NCBI GenBank assembly: GCA_034336665.1 | Contig: JAPFBE010000033.1 | Coordinates: forward strand, 2,852,001-2,916,000 | DNA from: Luscinia megarhynchos | Taxonomy: Eukaryota > Chordata > Aves > Passeriformes > Turdidae | Direction of reading: 5' to 3' | Length of the DNA: 64,000 bases | In this document: positions 46,081 through 58,409 of the stretch, in pieces | Layout: each line of letters starts with the position of its first letter | How positions within the stretch are numbered: the stretch's first letter is position 1 | Made by a program: the position numbers and the translations under genes | The notes under the pieces: generated by a model | The model's database searches: none | Told to the model about the DNA's origin: nothing | Seen by the model: only the letters and a program-made list of their open reading frames with translations

Positions 46081-48108
46081 TGTAGATCAACATCGTATGC
46101 AAGTATAGAGAAATTACTATCTTCCTCTTCCTTAAATCAACTAATTATATTCAACAGCCAGTTTAAAAAAATAAAATTGTTAAGAGTTAAAATTTTCTAG
46201 TCCATTAATTAAAACAAGGTGTGAGATCAAATTAATTGATCTTAGTTGAAAGATGATAGTAACTAGTCAGTCTATCAACTGAATATACAACAGGTAGTAT
46301 TTAAAATGGCTTTAATAACCCAGTGAAATGCCACAAATGTTCTGGTTTTAATTTTCTTGTGCAGCCAGCCTGCTTAACGAGGTTTAGCCATTAAACAATT
46401 TTGAATAGGTTTTAATTTTTTTTCCCAATGCCGCTTCATCTCTGCTTAATAAATAGGACATTTATCTGTTTTGTACTGTATAACCACAAACTGTAGAAAT
46501 ACTTTTAGTCATTTCACAACTGAGAGGAAGTGTTCTGTTTAAACAAAAGAATGCAGCTTGAGAATGAATGAACAGCTCTTCTGAAATATATGTCAAGCAG
46601 TCATACTTAATGAAGTAGGTTAATTTTTCTTTCTTCATTAATCAGGTGTGCAGTGTTATGCTCTGCAGACCAGCAGCTGTTGGCCTTGTGATACTACCAT
46701 CCAGTGTTTCAGTCAGGTAACAAAGGACTTGCACATAGTCACAGGGATTCTTGCTTTCTGATTAAAAATTTGTGGCAACCTAGCAATGAAATAAGGGCTG
46801 TACCAGCTTAACAGACTTTCCCTTTAAAGCTATGTCCATATACAATTGTTGCAGGCTCATAGAAAACACATCCCTGCATATTCCCCTCAGCACACTTGGC
46901 AATGCTATGCCATCCCCTGCTGGTCTGGGGGGACTTACCAGACCTTGCCCTTGCTTTCTAGGCAAGAAATTAGCTATGGCTCTTCTAGCAGCTAATTGTT
47001 TGGGGTTGATGTCAGTAATTATTCTGTTGCTGCCTTGTTACTTGGTGTCAGCTTATTATGGTGGTCAGAGCGCTAGAGACAGTATTCAGAATGGAGGCTG
47101 CAATACAGTATTGTCTTTCATCAGCTAACTGCAAAGCTACTGAAAAATATATTCCTGTGAACTATGGCTTTCGCTTTAGTGCTGATGAGCTATGAGATCT
47201 GTGGTTGCTCTGGGGAGAAGTTGAAGGATGCCAGACTTGGTCAGGGCTGCTCATCAGCCCTCCCTCCTGTTTAAGAGATGAGTTGGTGCTAATATAACTT
47301 CACCCTGTTTGCTGCTCTTCCAGCCTAGGCTGTACTGGTGGCTTCACACAGGATTTGTATGTTTGAAGAGCTGCAGGAAGTTCTCAGTTTTGATCCCCTT
47401 AGCTAGTTAGTTGTCAGGAGCAGGGAAGGAAAACAAACTGGTGTAATTTGATTGTGGTTCACAGGGGCTGCTCACAGAATTTTTACCCACGGTGACTTCC
47501 AGGCTTCTGTTTGTATAAATTTCTTCCAGCTTTTTCTCCCCTAAAGCCTTCTGTAATTGGGGAGGCAAAATTAAACAGGCATAATGGTAAGAAGGTTTAA
47601 GTTCCTGTGTGTGCCTGAACCCCAGTTTTGCAGCAAGAGAAATATGGGTAAAAGGTGTGTGTCCCTGTCGTGACAGGTTGCATTTTGCTACTGTTGATAA
47701 CTGCAAGAGAGGAGATACCACACAACAAAGGGAACCTCATCTATAAATTGATCCTTGTCCCGTTCCCACTGTGTGACATGGAGGTGAATTCAGCAGAAGA
47801 AAGAAATGGGGGAAAGGTTACACTTCTCCATGGCTGTGCAGAACAGGAGTCTGGAATACTTTTTTGGGGTGGTTCTTGGTTCATGGCAGCAGCTCAGCTG
47901 GTGTGGTGTGAAGCAGGTGTGCACAGGGTTCCCACTGCAGTCACTTGACTCTGCTGGCTCCATTGGGGAGTTTCTTTCATGGATTGAATGGCCTAAGACT
48001 GGTTTTGATGTATCTCATCCTGTTAGTGATGATGAAAGGTGAAAGGGGGAGTGAGAGCTGAGCTGGTTGTTGCTGTGTGATGGGTGAGGACTGCAGGTGC
48101 TATGGCGA
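46081..48108. other. Intron stretch with no recognised element
   Basis: Two kilobases of intron without coding or repeat signatures that I recognise. Confidence 0.45.
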
Positions 48109-48780
48109 TGTCCTAGTTTGAAGGACAGATGGCTGCCAATAAAGGCAGGAGCTTCTCTTTGAAATGGAGAATGTAAACCCCCTCCCTCCAAATTATTATA
48201 ATTTTGAAATTAAGGGGCTCTCAGGCAAAGATATGGGAATTAGGAACAACAGTTCTTTACTAGGAAAATTAAAAATAGAAATACAGTATTACCGAGGACA
48301 ATCCCAAAACACTGACAGAGTCAGAATACAACCTGATACCCCATCAGTCAGGGTGTTGGTAGCAGTCCGATTAAATGGTGGCTACAGCCCTCCTGCAGTG
48401 GCAGATGTGGGTCAGTTGAAGCAGTGGTCCTATAGAAGGGTGCAGTTTTCCTCTGAAGGTCCAGTGATGATGTGGAAAGGTCCAGCTTTCCTCTGGAATC
48501 CAGTGGAAAGAAGGTATGTTAGTGTCCAAAATCTCAGTTTTTATCTAGGTAGGAAAGGCTTGGCTCCTCCCCCTAGCTGGAGCATCTCCCAATGGGATGA
48601 TGTAATTTTATGTCATACAGTGGGACTTAATGGCTCAGCAGCAGATGATATCTTCCTGGAGGGAGGATGGGTAGTGGAAAAGATAAAGATGATTGCCCCA
48701 CCTAGTCTTAAAGATGGCCCATTATCAGATAATATGTGCCACTTAAGGGGGAAAAATGGGGAGAAGGCTTGAGAAGAACG
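48109..48780 (-). mobile_element. LTR related to family E
   Basis: It begins TGTCCTAGTTTGAAGGACAG as read on the plus strand, equivalent to the 37562 LTR, and contains a minus-strand AGTAAAGAACTGTTGTTCC segment. The far end is uncertain, and no target duplication was found. A 202-codon open frame on its other strand is probably chance. Confidence 0.55.
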
Positions 48781-49815
48781 ATACAAATCAGCCAGCACAG
48801 GGTGAACACTACCTACAGAACTTTGCTCAGGCCTGGCTCCTCATCAGGTGCCTGGGCAGGCAAGCACTAAATCTTTACCTAAAGGAAAGCAAACTTAAAG
48901 GTTTTTAACTGTGTCTGTATGTACTTATGGCTGAATGTGCTGCTTAGGAATGCTTATACTGCTGAACCAAGGATGGTAACTGGTATTGAATAGACTTCTG
49001 TTTTCACACCAAACTAAACTCACTTGAAAAGGTTTGATTAAATGAAATTTCTGGTCTAGAAGTCCCCTTTTCAGGCTTTTTTTTTTCTATGTACTTCAAA
49101 ATCTTGGATACAAAAATCTTATTTATTGCAAATCTGTGTGTGATATATTTTTTCTTCTCCTTTGTCTTTCCCAGTCTCCTGAGCTTAGATACAGAAATTT
49201 CTTGATTTATCCTTTGACCATGTGATTTCATAGCTAGCAGAACTTGTCATTGTGGCTTCAGAATTGTTGGAGAGGGGATGGGATCAGCTATGCTTTGCAG
49301 CATTGCCTCAGGAGTGACTAATGGAGGAGGGTGGGAAACCAGAGCATCTGAATAAAAACAAATAGAAAGGTCATTCAGCTGCAGTGGTATAATGGGCTAC
49401 TGATCTTGTATTTTGACATGAGTGTCTTTTGTGGGGGTTTCCATCACTCCTTGTAGACAGAATCCAGTGGGTATTGACTGAGTCATTTTGAAATACTGGG
49501 TTTTGTACATGGTGACTTTCTTCAGTTCTTTCTAACTTTTCAGATAAAGATTGAGAGTTGATCTTGATGGTTTGGGGAGTCAGCCTTCCACTGAAGCTTA
49601 ACTTTCTGATGTTTAAAAGTCTTGTTCTGTTGCTACAGTGATTTAAGGCAGTGTTTAGCCTCTGCTTTCTAGGTATGTGACTCATACCTTAAAAGCAAAG
49701 CTCTACCTGTCTTGGTCTGTGCCGTTCTGCAGCCTGAGGAAGAAAGGCAAGAAGGCTGTTCTTTATACTGGAATGGTTTGAAATGTGACACTGGCAAAGC
49801 AATCTCTGGGAATTT
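48781..49815. other. Intron stretch with no recognised element
   Basis: About 1 kb of ordinary intron sequence. Confidence 0.45.
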
Positions 49816-50236
49816 GCACGTGTTGGGGGTTGGGTTTATTTTGTTCCAGTTTAAAAAATTTTTCCCATTATCATGCTAACAGACCTTGCTGGGTTACACC
49901 CCGGATCTTTTTGACAACTCTGGACAAAGGGGTAGGTGGGAGTGGGCTTCCAGGAGGGGCTACTCATGTTTCTGGCGAGCTCGGAGGAAGAGGACCCCCC
50001 ATCTACAGCACACATGGTGAGAACGCAGGAGAGCCAGACGGTCTGCGATCAACTGCCCTGCATCTGCCCCGCTCCAGCCTCCTACCTCTGAGGACACAGC
50101 TGACCACCAGAAACCAAACGGTGAGCGAGGAGCTGCCCTCTCCAGCCCGCTCCCACCTGAGACACAGCACGCCCGTTGCTGTTCCCCTCCCCCCTCCCGG
50201 GCTCTCGCCTGCTCTCCACAGCTGTGCGGGCTCTGC

Positions 50237-50772
50237 TGAAACAGGGGATTTAAGGGTTAAATAGAATGAAGAGTAGAACATATGGTATCAGTTACTGTGT
50301 GCTTATAAGGAAAGGAATGCATGATAAGAGACCTCTGATTTATAGATTTTGCTGGGCTTGCAAAAATGAAGGGGGTCCCTCTTCGTAAAAGTGCAGAGTC
50401 TGCAAAATATCACAATCAAGAGACTAAAGCGCATGCGTAGAAAGACAAGGTGAAAAGTTCAACAGCGAGGAAGACTGCTGTTCTTCATCATTTTCAGCCC
50501 ACCAACTCATTTAGAGACCACCGACCCAATAAACTACGCAGCCGCAATGAATATGCAACTGATTTCCATACGGAGGGGGGAACAGGCGGGGCAGATAATC
50601 AATATGTATAGACGATTTACAATATGCATGAACTTCCTAGATAAATAGAAGATTAGAAATCATGTAAGGTACGCAGGATTTGGGAAGATGCTCTCCCCCT
50701 GCATCCAGCGCTGAATAAAATACGTACCTACTCCACAACTTTATAGGTTGTGAAGTTTATTTCCATGCTTCA
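50237..50772 (+). mobile_element. 5' LTR of provirus F
   Basis: The LTR begins TGAAACAGGGG and ends GTGCTTCA-like sequence (ATGCTTCA). A TATAAGG box lies near 50304 and AATAAA at 50714-50719. It is the same length as the 3' LTR with nine transitions between them. Confidence 0.95.
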
Positions 50773-50775
50773 TTT

Positions 50776-50793
50776 TGGCACCCCAGATGGGAC
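50776..50793 (+). other. Primer-binding site of provirus F
   Basis: TGGCACCCCAGATGGGAC lies three bases after the 5' LTR, where the tRNA primer anneals. I cannot match it securely to a tRNA. It is not the proline-type site of classical gammaretroviruses. Confidence 0.6.
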
Positions 50794-51799
50794 CTTGCTG
50801 TCTGTCTGCAGGATCGGGCTGAGGGCGGACGGCTCCACGGCGCGCCCCGAGATTTCCTGGAGGAGACCCCGACCTCGGCTCGCTTACTGCAGCGACAGAA
50901 AGGACCACTGACTGGCGGATGAAACGGTACATATTAATTCTGGGGGGTTTGTAAAACATATGTACGCGTGACTGGAGGGCTGTTGATAAATCACAGGAGA
51001 CGTCCTGCGTACAACAAAGTCCCTGTGTAGGTAGGGCTTGCAAGCAGCGGGTCGGTGGAGTTACCGGCAGAGGGATATGAGCACAGGAGGGGCCTCTCCA
51101 TTCCTTTGGCCTCCGCGGGTCGAGAAGGGAGGAGGGGGGCCAGTGAAGGAATTCGCTGACTGATAGAGCAGCCGCGGAGCGACCCTGGAACGCGGGTCGA
51201 GTGGATTCCTGCTCCCGTGTTATCGGAGCTAAGGGGCCGGTGAAGGAATTCGCTGACTGATAGAGCAGCCGCGGAGCGACCCTAGAATGTGGGTTGAGTG
51301 GATTCCTGCTCCCGTGTTATCGGAGCTAAGGTGGTGTGTGTGTTGGAGTCCGGACATTGTGAGCAAGGTGAGTGTGTGAGTGAGTGAGACGTGCCCAGGA
51401 GGGGAGTAAGTGTGGGGTATTTGCTTCAGAAAGGCAGAATTGTTGTGTAGTGTGCAGTGTGATGCGAGCGGGACCGTGGCTGTGCTGAAAACATAATGAT
51501 TGTTAGTAGAAAGTATGAATAATAAGTGTGCTGTGTTCATACAAGAGCAGACGTGCTGCATTGGTGCATTGTGTGCTTTGTTTGTGTACCGAGAAGGTTG
51601 AAAAGGGGTCCCCTTTCCAATGGTTTGGGCGTGATCCTTGGGAATTTGTGAACCTAATAGACAGCCAGATTGAGAGAGGAAACAAATAGACTGATCTAGC
51701 AGTTGGTATTGTGTGTGGGAAAGGGATTGGAAGGAAATTCTAAAGTTCAGTAAGGAAAAGTTTAGGTGTAAGATAGGCAGGGGACGAAAAGAGAAGATA
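50794..51799 (+). other. Leader of provirus F with a 97-bp tandem duplication
   Basis: The roughly 1-kb untranslated leader probably holds the packaging signal. Two copies of a 97-bp unit with few differences occupy about 51138-51331 (each with GAATTCGCTGACTGATAGAG). A good splice donor (AAG-GTGAGT) lies at 51368 and could serve the env message. Confidence 0.65.
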
Positions 51800-53278
51800 A
51801 TGGGATCTACACAGAGCACAGAAGTCCCTAAAGCCAGCCCATTAGGATGTGTTATAACACATTGGAAAGAAGTTGCAGGAACTGGCAGCACTGAAAATAA
51901 ATCCACCCTAATTAAATATTGCAGCCAGTGGTGGCCACTTTATAGACTAGACCACGGAGTAAGGTGGCCACCCACCGGGACTTTAGATTATGATACCCTG
52001 CTGCAACTAATGTTGTTTTTAAGAAGAGAGGGCAAATGGAGTGAGGTCTCCTACTGTGACATGTTTTTCTCTCTCCGAAACCACCCTGAATGGCAGAGAG
52101 ACTGTGGGATCAAGGCACCCTCTGACCCTCTAGTTTTGGCCCTTGAGAAGGAAAGGAAAGCAAATAAAGGGAAACTTGAAAGGTGCTCTTCAGCATGTGA
52201 TATAGGTGAGAGGTGTACCAGATTAGACAAAATGCACAATTTGGATATGCAGGAACAGGGTTTGAGCGATCTATTCAAATCTCCTCCTTGAACTCAGAGA
52301 CAGAAAGATGATGATTCAGAAGGAATACTTACTCCAGCCCATTCTCCTCCCAGAAGCCCTGTGTCTTCTAGGACGAGAAATAAGGTGCTACAAGCCCCTT
52401 TGAGAGAGGCTGTGGGACCGGAAGGAGAGAGAGTCCTAGTAAAAGTACCCTTTTCCACTATCGATATAGAAGCATGGGAAAAAGTTGCTAAAAACTACCG
52501 TAGTGACCCAATAACTACAGCAAAGCGTTTGCGGTATATTATCAAGCAGTATAATCCAGATTGGTCTGATATACAATTATTGCTGGATGCATTAACTGAG
52601 ACAGAAAAGCAATTAATCCTGAAAACAGCAGGAGATCTAGCAGAGGATTATTATAAGGCCCAGCAATTGGACGTAAAGGACTATTTTCCCCTCCAGAATC
52701 CACAGTGGGATCCAAACAGGACAGCAGAAATGCAGAAGTTAGAAAGCTACCAAGAATGGATAGCAAAAGGGATGGAACGAGCAATACCTAAAACTATAAA
52801 TTGGTCAGCATTATATGCTGTTAAACAGGGTCCCTCTGAAACACCATCTGAATTTTTGGATCGATTAAGGGATGCAATGCGTCGCAATGCATCCCTAGAC
52901 CCTGGAGCAGAAGTGGGAATTCAACAACTAGTGAGTTTATTTTTGGGTCAATCTACGGGGGATATTAGGCGTAAGCTTCAAAAAATAAAAGGGCCCGAGG
53001 GAAGAAATCTAGAGAATTTACTAGATGAGGCGTGGAGAGTATTTAGCAATAGAGAAGAGGGATATAAGCAGAATGTGAGGAATTTTGTGGCAGTGTTGAG
53101 AGAAGAGAGAGGAGGACAAAGTCGTGGGCAGGGTCGACGAGGGGGACAGGGGGGCCCACCTCAATTGGGTAAAGATCATTGCGCATTTTGTAAAGAGTTT
53201 GGGCACTGGAAGAATGAGTGCCCTAAACAGAGAAGGGACAAGGAAAAAGGCGTGATCGCACATGTAAAAGGAAACTGA
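51800..53278 (+). pseudogene. gag: gag of provirus F (matrix, capsid, nucleocapsid)
   Basis: Gag starts at 51800 with MGSTQST, a Met-Gly start suited to myristoylation, and reads through a gammaretrovirus-like matrix. An in-frame TGA at 52289-52291 interrupts it in the linker. The same frame reopens through capsid, with a major homology region (KQGPSETPSEFLDRLRDAM near 52830), and a single CCHC knuckle (CAFCKEFGHWKNEC near 53185). One knuckle is the gammaretroviral pattern. It ends at TGA 53276-53278, in the same frame as protease, which suits stop readthrough. Confidence 0.88.
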
Positions 53279-53875
53279 AGAGGACCGGGAGATCTACCCC
53301 CAGCAGATCCCCTGGTTATAACAATGGAGCTGGGGGAGGAGGGAAAGGGGGTAGAGTTTTTAATTGATGCAGGAGCGGCATATTCAGTATTGAACAAGGC
53401 CCTGGTGCCTGTGGGAAAAGATTATGTTACGGTACAAGGAGTCACTGGCCAGTCTGAAAAGGCTTATTTTTGTAAAACTCTAAAATATAAATTTGGGAAA
53501 CAATGGGGCACTCATAAGTTTTTATACATGCCAAATTCCCTTAAGGCGCTCCTGGGAAGAGACTTATTGGAACAACTACAAGCGATCATTGTATTTAAGG
53601 ATGGGGAGATTACTTTGGAGGTAAACGACCAACAATATATAGAAGTGTTGAGCTTAATATTGACAATCACTGAAATTGAAGAAGAAATTAGAGAAGAAAT
53701 AATTAGTCAGGTGTTCCCCGGAGTATGGGCTTCCAATGTGCCAGGGAGAGCGAAAAACGCACCTCCTATAATAATTAAACTCAAAGAAGGGAAACAACCA
53801 GTCAGGATCAAGCAGTATCCTTTGAGAAAAGCGGACAGAGAAGGAATTGGGCCAGTGATTGAGAACTTCTTATAA
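53279..53875 (+). pseudogene. pro: Protease and start of pol in provirus F
   Basis: It continues in the gag frame after the gag stop. The catalytic motif reads FLIDAGAAYSVL near 53360, so the Thr/Ser after the catalytic Asp is Ala (GCA). The C-terminal LLGRDLLEQL motif is present near 53550. The frame enters reverse transcriptase and stops at TAA 53873-53875. Confidence 0.85.
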
Positions 53876-56802
53876 CTAGGATTACTAAAAGAATGCCAAT
53901 CTGAGTTTAATACTCCTATTTTGCCTGATCGGAAACCTGATGGGTCATACTGGGTGGTGCAAGACTTGAGGGCTGTTAATAAAATAACTGAAGATCTTTG
54001 TCCAGTAGTGGCAAACCCATATAATTTATTAACATGCTTAACACCAGAGTTTACTTGGTTTACTGTTTTAGACCTGAAAGATGCCTTCTTTTGCCTTCCT
54101 CTCCATGAAGCCAGTCAGGAAATTTTTATATTTGAATGGGAAAATCCTAAAACTGGACGGAGAACTCAACTCACATGGAAAGAACTCCCCCAAGGGTTTA
54201 AAAATTCTCCTACTTTGTTTGGAGAGCAGCTTGCCAAGGACTTAGAGGCCTGAGAGGCCCCCTCAGAAGAAGGAAAGCTGCTGCAGTACGTAGACGATCT
54301 TCTAATAGCCACTAAGACGGAAGAAGCATGTGTGGCCTGGACGGTGAGTCTCTTAAACTTTTTGGGACTCTAGGGGTATAGAGTATCAAAGAAAAAGGCT
54401 CAGGTGGTGAAGCAGAAGGTTATCTACCTGGGGTACGAAGTTAGTGCTGGACAACGGACCCTAGGGCAAGATCGTAAAGAAACAATATACCGAACTCCAC
54501 AACCCCAGACAATAAAGGAACTGCGAACCTTTTTAGGAATGACAGGATGGTGTAGGTTGTGGATCTACAACTATGGGTTGCTTGTTAAACCTCTGTACAC
54601 GCTCATGGCAAATAGCAGCAGAGATCTCAAGTGGACTAAAGAGGCCACTCAAGCCTTTCGTCGATTAAAGGATGCTCTTATGTCAGCCCCAGCCCTAGGA
54701 CTTCCTGATGTAAGTAAATCATTCTTTTTGTTCTCCCATGAGAAACAGGGGATTGCCCTGGGAATACTAGCACAGAACCTAGGGCCATACCGAAGGGCAG
54801 TTGCTTACTTCTCTAAGCAGCTGGATGCAACGGCCAAAGGATGGCCAGGGTGCCTCAGAGCGGTAGCAGCAGTTGTGATGAATATTCAAGAGGCACGCAA
54901 ATTCACCCTGGGCCAGAAAATGACTGTATTAGTGTCTCACACAGTATCTGCAGTATTAGAGGTAAAAGGGGGGCACTGGCTTTCCCCACAAAGGTTCTTG
55001 AAATACCAAGTTATTATGGTGGAACAAGATGATGTGGAAATAGTGGTGACTAATATTGTCAACCCAGCTTCTTTTCTCAGTAGAAATCAAGGAGAACCAG
55101 TACACCATGATTGTCTGGAGACTATCGAAGCCACCTACTCCAGCCGACCAGACTTGAAGGACACCCCTTTTGACGACGCAGAAACCTGGTTTACTGATGG
55201 AAGTAGCTACGTCATCAGTGGGAAGCGATATGCTGGGTATGCAGTTACCACCAGTAAAAAGGTACTGGAATCTGGATCTTTGCCAATAGATACCTCTGCA
55301 CAGAAGGCTGAGATAATTGCCCTGATTCGTGCCTTGGAAATGGCAAAAGGGAAGAAGATAAATATATATACAGACTCGAGATATGCATTTGGTGTTGTGC
55401 ATGCACATGGAGCTATCTGGAAAGAGAGAGGACTGTTAAATTCACAAGGAAAGAACATAAAACATGCACAAGAAATAATGCGATTATTGGAAGCAGTCCA
55501 GATGCCTGAGAAGGTAGCAATTATGCACATTAGAGCACACCAGAAGGTGAGCTCCGAATTGGAAGAAGGAAATGAGCTGGCGGACAGAGAGGCAAAAGAG
55601 GCAGCAAAGGGTGAGATAACAATTGAAGGAACCTTGATTCCAGATGGACAGATATCCCTGGAAGGTAGGCCAATATATGATAAAAAAGATAAGGAATTAA
55701 TTGAGGATCAGAAAGGAACATATAATGAGGAAGGATGGGCTGTCACTGCAGAAGGGAGACTGGTTATCCCCTTCCACATACTATGGTCCCTAGTTAAAAA
55801 AGAACATCAGAAAACACACTGGGGAGCAGATGCTCTATATACCCATCTAATTGAAAAGATTACTGCCAGAAATTTATATACTATTGTTACCCAGGTTACT
55901 CGGCAGTGTGACCTGTGCCTCCAGACTAATCCTAAGAATACCCTAAACCAAAACTTGGTCGAATTGGAAGAGGCCAGGGGCCTGGGCAGCAGTGGCAAAT
56001 TGATTTTACAGAACTTCCAAGAAAAGGGGGGTATAGATATTTACTGGTGATGACAGATACCTTTTCAGGGTGGCCAGAAGCCTTCCCAACTAGAACTGCC
56101 AAAGCCCGGGAGGTAACTAGAGTGCTTTTACAAGAAATAATACCATGCTTTGGAGTTCCAGCCACTATATCCTCAGATAGACGACCACACTTTATTTCAA
56201 AAATAGTGCAACAAATTAGTCGTTACTTGGGCATAGATTGGGAACTTCACACCCCATATCATCCTCAGTCAAGTGGCCAAGTAGAGAAAATGAATCATTT
56301 AATTAAACAGCAAATTGTGAGGTTAGGACAAGAAATTAATTTGCCCTGGCCCAAATCACTCCCATTGGCATTGATGCAAATTCGAACTAAGCCCAGGACT
56401 AAAGAAAAGTTAAGTCCCTTTGAAATGCTTTACGGGAGGCTGTATGGAGTGCAAAGGGGAACTTCTACCCAAGTTGGAGAGGAGACACTGGCCACCTATA
56501 TGGTGGCTTTGAGCAAACAGCTCAGAAAAATTGAAAAACATGTGGCTGGAACTCAGGGCAAAGGTCTGGATGGACCAGTGCATAATATACAGCCTGGAGA
56601 TTATGTATATGTTAAGTCTTTTACAGAAAAAACCCTCGAACCACAGTGGGAAGGACCATTCCAGGTGCTACTTACCACCTTCACTGCAATTAAGATCAAG
56701 GAACAGAGCGCTTGGATCCACCATTCTCGGGTGAAGAAAGCTCCAGAAGCCCCTTGGAAAGTAATATCTGGTGATAACAGACTAAAGTTCAAGTTTACAT
56801 GA
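53876..56802 (+). pseudogene. pol: pol of provirus F (RT, RNase H, integrase)
   Basis: RT shows [29 protein letters not shown] and YVDDLL (54287). RNase H shows FTDGSS, KAEIIAL, YTDSRYA and NELADREA. Integrase has HHCC residues (H..H near 55810, CDLC near 55910), WQIDF in the shifted frame, SSDRR and GQVEKMNH, so the three acidic positions remain. In-frame stops lie at 54251-54253 (TGA) and 54371-54373 (TAG). A frameshift lies near 55980. The final TGA overlaps the env ATG as ATGA. Confidence 0.9.
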
Positions 56803-57836
56803 ACAAAATGAGCATATTACAGTTAGGGGTGTTCGGTGATTCAGGATGTAGAAATTTAATTGTTTTGTTTGTAAATATAACTATATTCCAAGAATTGGAA
56901 AGTACCTTTAGCCAGAGCAATGTTGAATGGCCTTGGTCCCAGGCTTTTGTTCAGTATACCGGATATATGGGGAAGATACAAAATTTGAACTTGTCAACTG
57001 TAGTCATGCATGGAAACCAGGTACATGAAAAGCAAGAATGGCAGAAACAAGAGTTGTGGTCACTTCAAGGGACTGTAGGAGAGACCATCAGAATAGGAGG
57101 AAATAGTCAGTGGCAGGTTTCAAAGGTATTACCGAACTGGGAAAAGGCTGAGGACCAGGACCATAAGTTAATAATAGATGCACTTAGCACTGTCCAAGAT
57201 AATGTGTCTTTAGCTTTCAGTTGTATATGTATATGTTTAAGAACCACTTGTGTTTTTGTAAACATAGACCATGAGAATGTAACCCTGCCTGTTAAGAATA
57301 ACTCTAACTTCTGTATTTGTAATTTCGTTAGAATTGTGGGATGTGATTTTTCATATTTGTCACCAGTTACATCCCGCCAGCTGATAAGGTCTAACTACAC
57401 GACATACCACGAACTGTCACCTACGCCCATTGGAATGAACCTTACATTGGTAAAGCAACTGGTAAAACATCAAGACTTAGCAAAAATTTTGGAAGAAATC
57501 AAAGAGAGCGGGCAAAAGACTTTAGTCACTGTTCATCATAATGTCCAAGAAATAAATAGAGTCTTACAAAGGGTTAAGCAGGATACAAGCCACAATTGGT
57601 GGGATGCCCTTTTCGGGTGGTCCCCAACTGCAACTGGAATTTTGAATACATTATGTCATCCAGTAATTGTGTTATTTGTTTTAGTTAGTCTAAGCTTACT
57701 GCTGTCTTTTGTACTACTTATTTGGAATTGGAAGATGCTACAACGGATGGCAATACTAACTTCATTGTCCAGAGTACATGGTAAGGCATTAAGAGATACA
57801 TATCGTAAGAATGGAGAAAAAGAAATCTTGTATTAA
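56799..57836 (+). CDS. env: env-like open frame of provirus F
   Basis: A 345-codon uninterrupted frame starts at ATG 56799, overlapping the pol stop. It lies at the env position. It has at least seven N-glycosylation-type sites, a Cys-rich middle (CICICLRTTC; CICNFVRIVGC), a helical stretch (about residues 225-265), a WWDALFGWSPTATG membrane-proximal motif, one membrane span (about 285-310) and a basic tail. It is shorter than usual envelopes (500 or more), with no clear basic cleavage site or LQNR/CC motif. It could be a divergent or shortened envelope. Its class is uncertain. Confidence 0.65.
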   Translation: MNKMSILQLGVFGDSGCRNLIVLFVNITIFQELESTFSQSNVEWPWSQAFVQYTGYMGKIQNLNLSTVVMHGNQVHEKQEWQKQELWSLQGTVGETIRIGGNSQWQVSKVLPNWEKAEDQDHKLIIDALSTVQDNVSLAFSCICICLRTTCVFVNIDHENVTLPVKNNSNFCICNFVRIVGCDFSYLSPVTSRQLIRSNYTTYHELSPTPIGMNLTLVKQLVKHQDLAKILEEIKESGQKTLVTVHHNVQEINRVLQRVKQDTSHNWWDALFGWSPTATGILNTLCHPVIVLFVLVSLSLLLSFVLLIWNWKMLQRMAILTSLSRVHGKALRDTYRKNGEKEILY

Positions 57837-57859
57837 GTAAAAGAATTTACTAATTTTCT

Positions 57860-57873
57860 AGAAAAGGGGGGAC
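57860..57873 (+). other. Polypurine tract of provirus F
   Basis: AGAAAAGGGGGGAC lies immediately before the 3' LTR, the expected place for plus-strand priming. Confidence 0.75.
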
Positions 57874-58409
57874 TGAAACAGGGGATTTAAGGGTTAAATA
57901 GAATGAAGAGTAGAACATATGGTATCAGTTACCGTGTGCTTATAAGGAAAGGAATGCACGATAAGAGACCCCTGATTTATAGATTTTGCTGGGCTTGCAA
58001 AAATGAAGGGGGTCCCTCTTCGTAAAAGTGCAGAGTCTGCAAAATATCACAATCAAGAGACTAAAGCGCATGCGTAGAAAGACAAGGTGAAAAGTTCAAC
58101 AGCGAGGAAGACTGCTGTTCTTCATCATTTTCAGCCCACCAACTCATTTAGAGACCACCGACCCAATAAACTACGCAGCCGCAATGAATATGCAACTGAT
58201 TTCCATACGGAGGGGGGAACAGGCAGGGCAGATAATCAATATGTATAGGCAATTTACAATATGCATGAACTTCCTAGATAAATAGAAGATTAGAAATCAT
58301 GTAAGGTACGCAGGATTTGGGAAGATGCTCTCCCCTTGCATCCAGCGCTGAATAAAATATGTACCTACTCCACAACTTTATAGGTTGTGAAGTTTATTTC
58401 CGTGCTTCA
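57874..58409 (+). mobile_element. 3' LTR of provirus F
   Basis: This 536-bp LTR matches the 5' LTR without gaps. All nine differences are transitions, mostly C/T on the plus strand with several G/A. Confidence 0.95.

Larger units (their letters stand above)
50237..58409 (+). mobile_element. Provirus F: complete gammaretrovirus-like ERV
   Basis: This 8,173-bp provirus has two 536-bp LTRs and a perfect 4-bp target duplication CTGC at 50233-50236 and 58410-58413. A 4-bp duplication suits gammaretrovirus-like integrases. Gag, pro and pol share one frame separated by a stop, as in gammaretroviruses. Gag has one internal stop. Pol has three internal stops plus one frameshift. The env-like frame is open. 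The LTRs differ at nine sites, all transitions (1.7 percent), so it is fairly young. Confidence 0.93.

Noticed and set aside
48164..48772. A 202-codon open frame on the plus strand
   Set aside because: It lies antisense across an LTR related to family E, shows no known motif, and is best explained as chance.
51229..51906. A 225-codon minus-strand frame in the leader of provirus F
   Set aside because: It is antisense to a provirus leader and gag start with no motif. Its length is helped by the tandem duplication.
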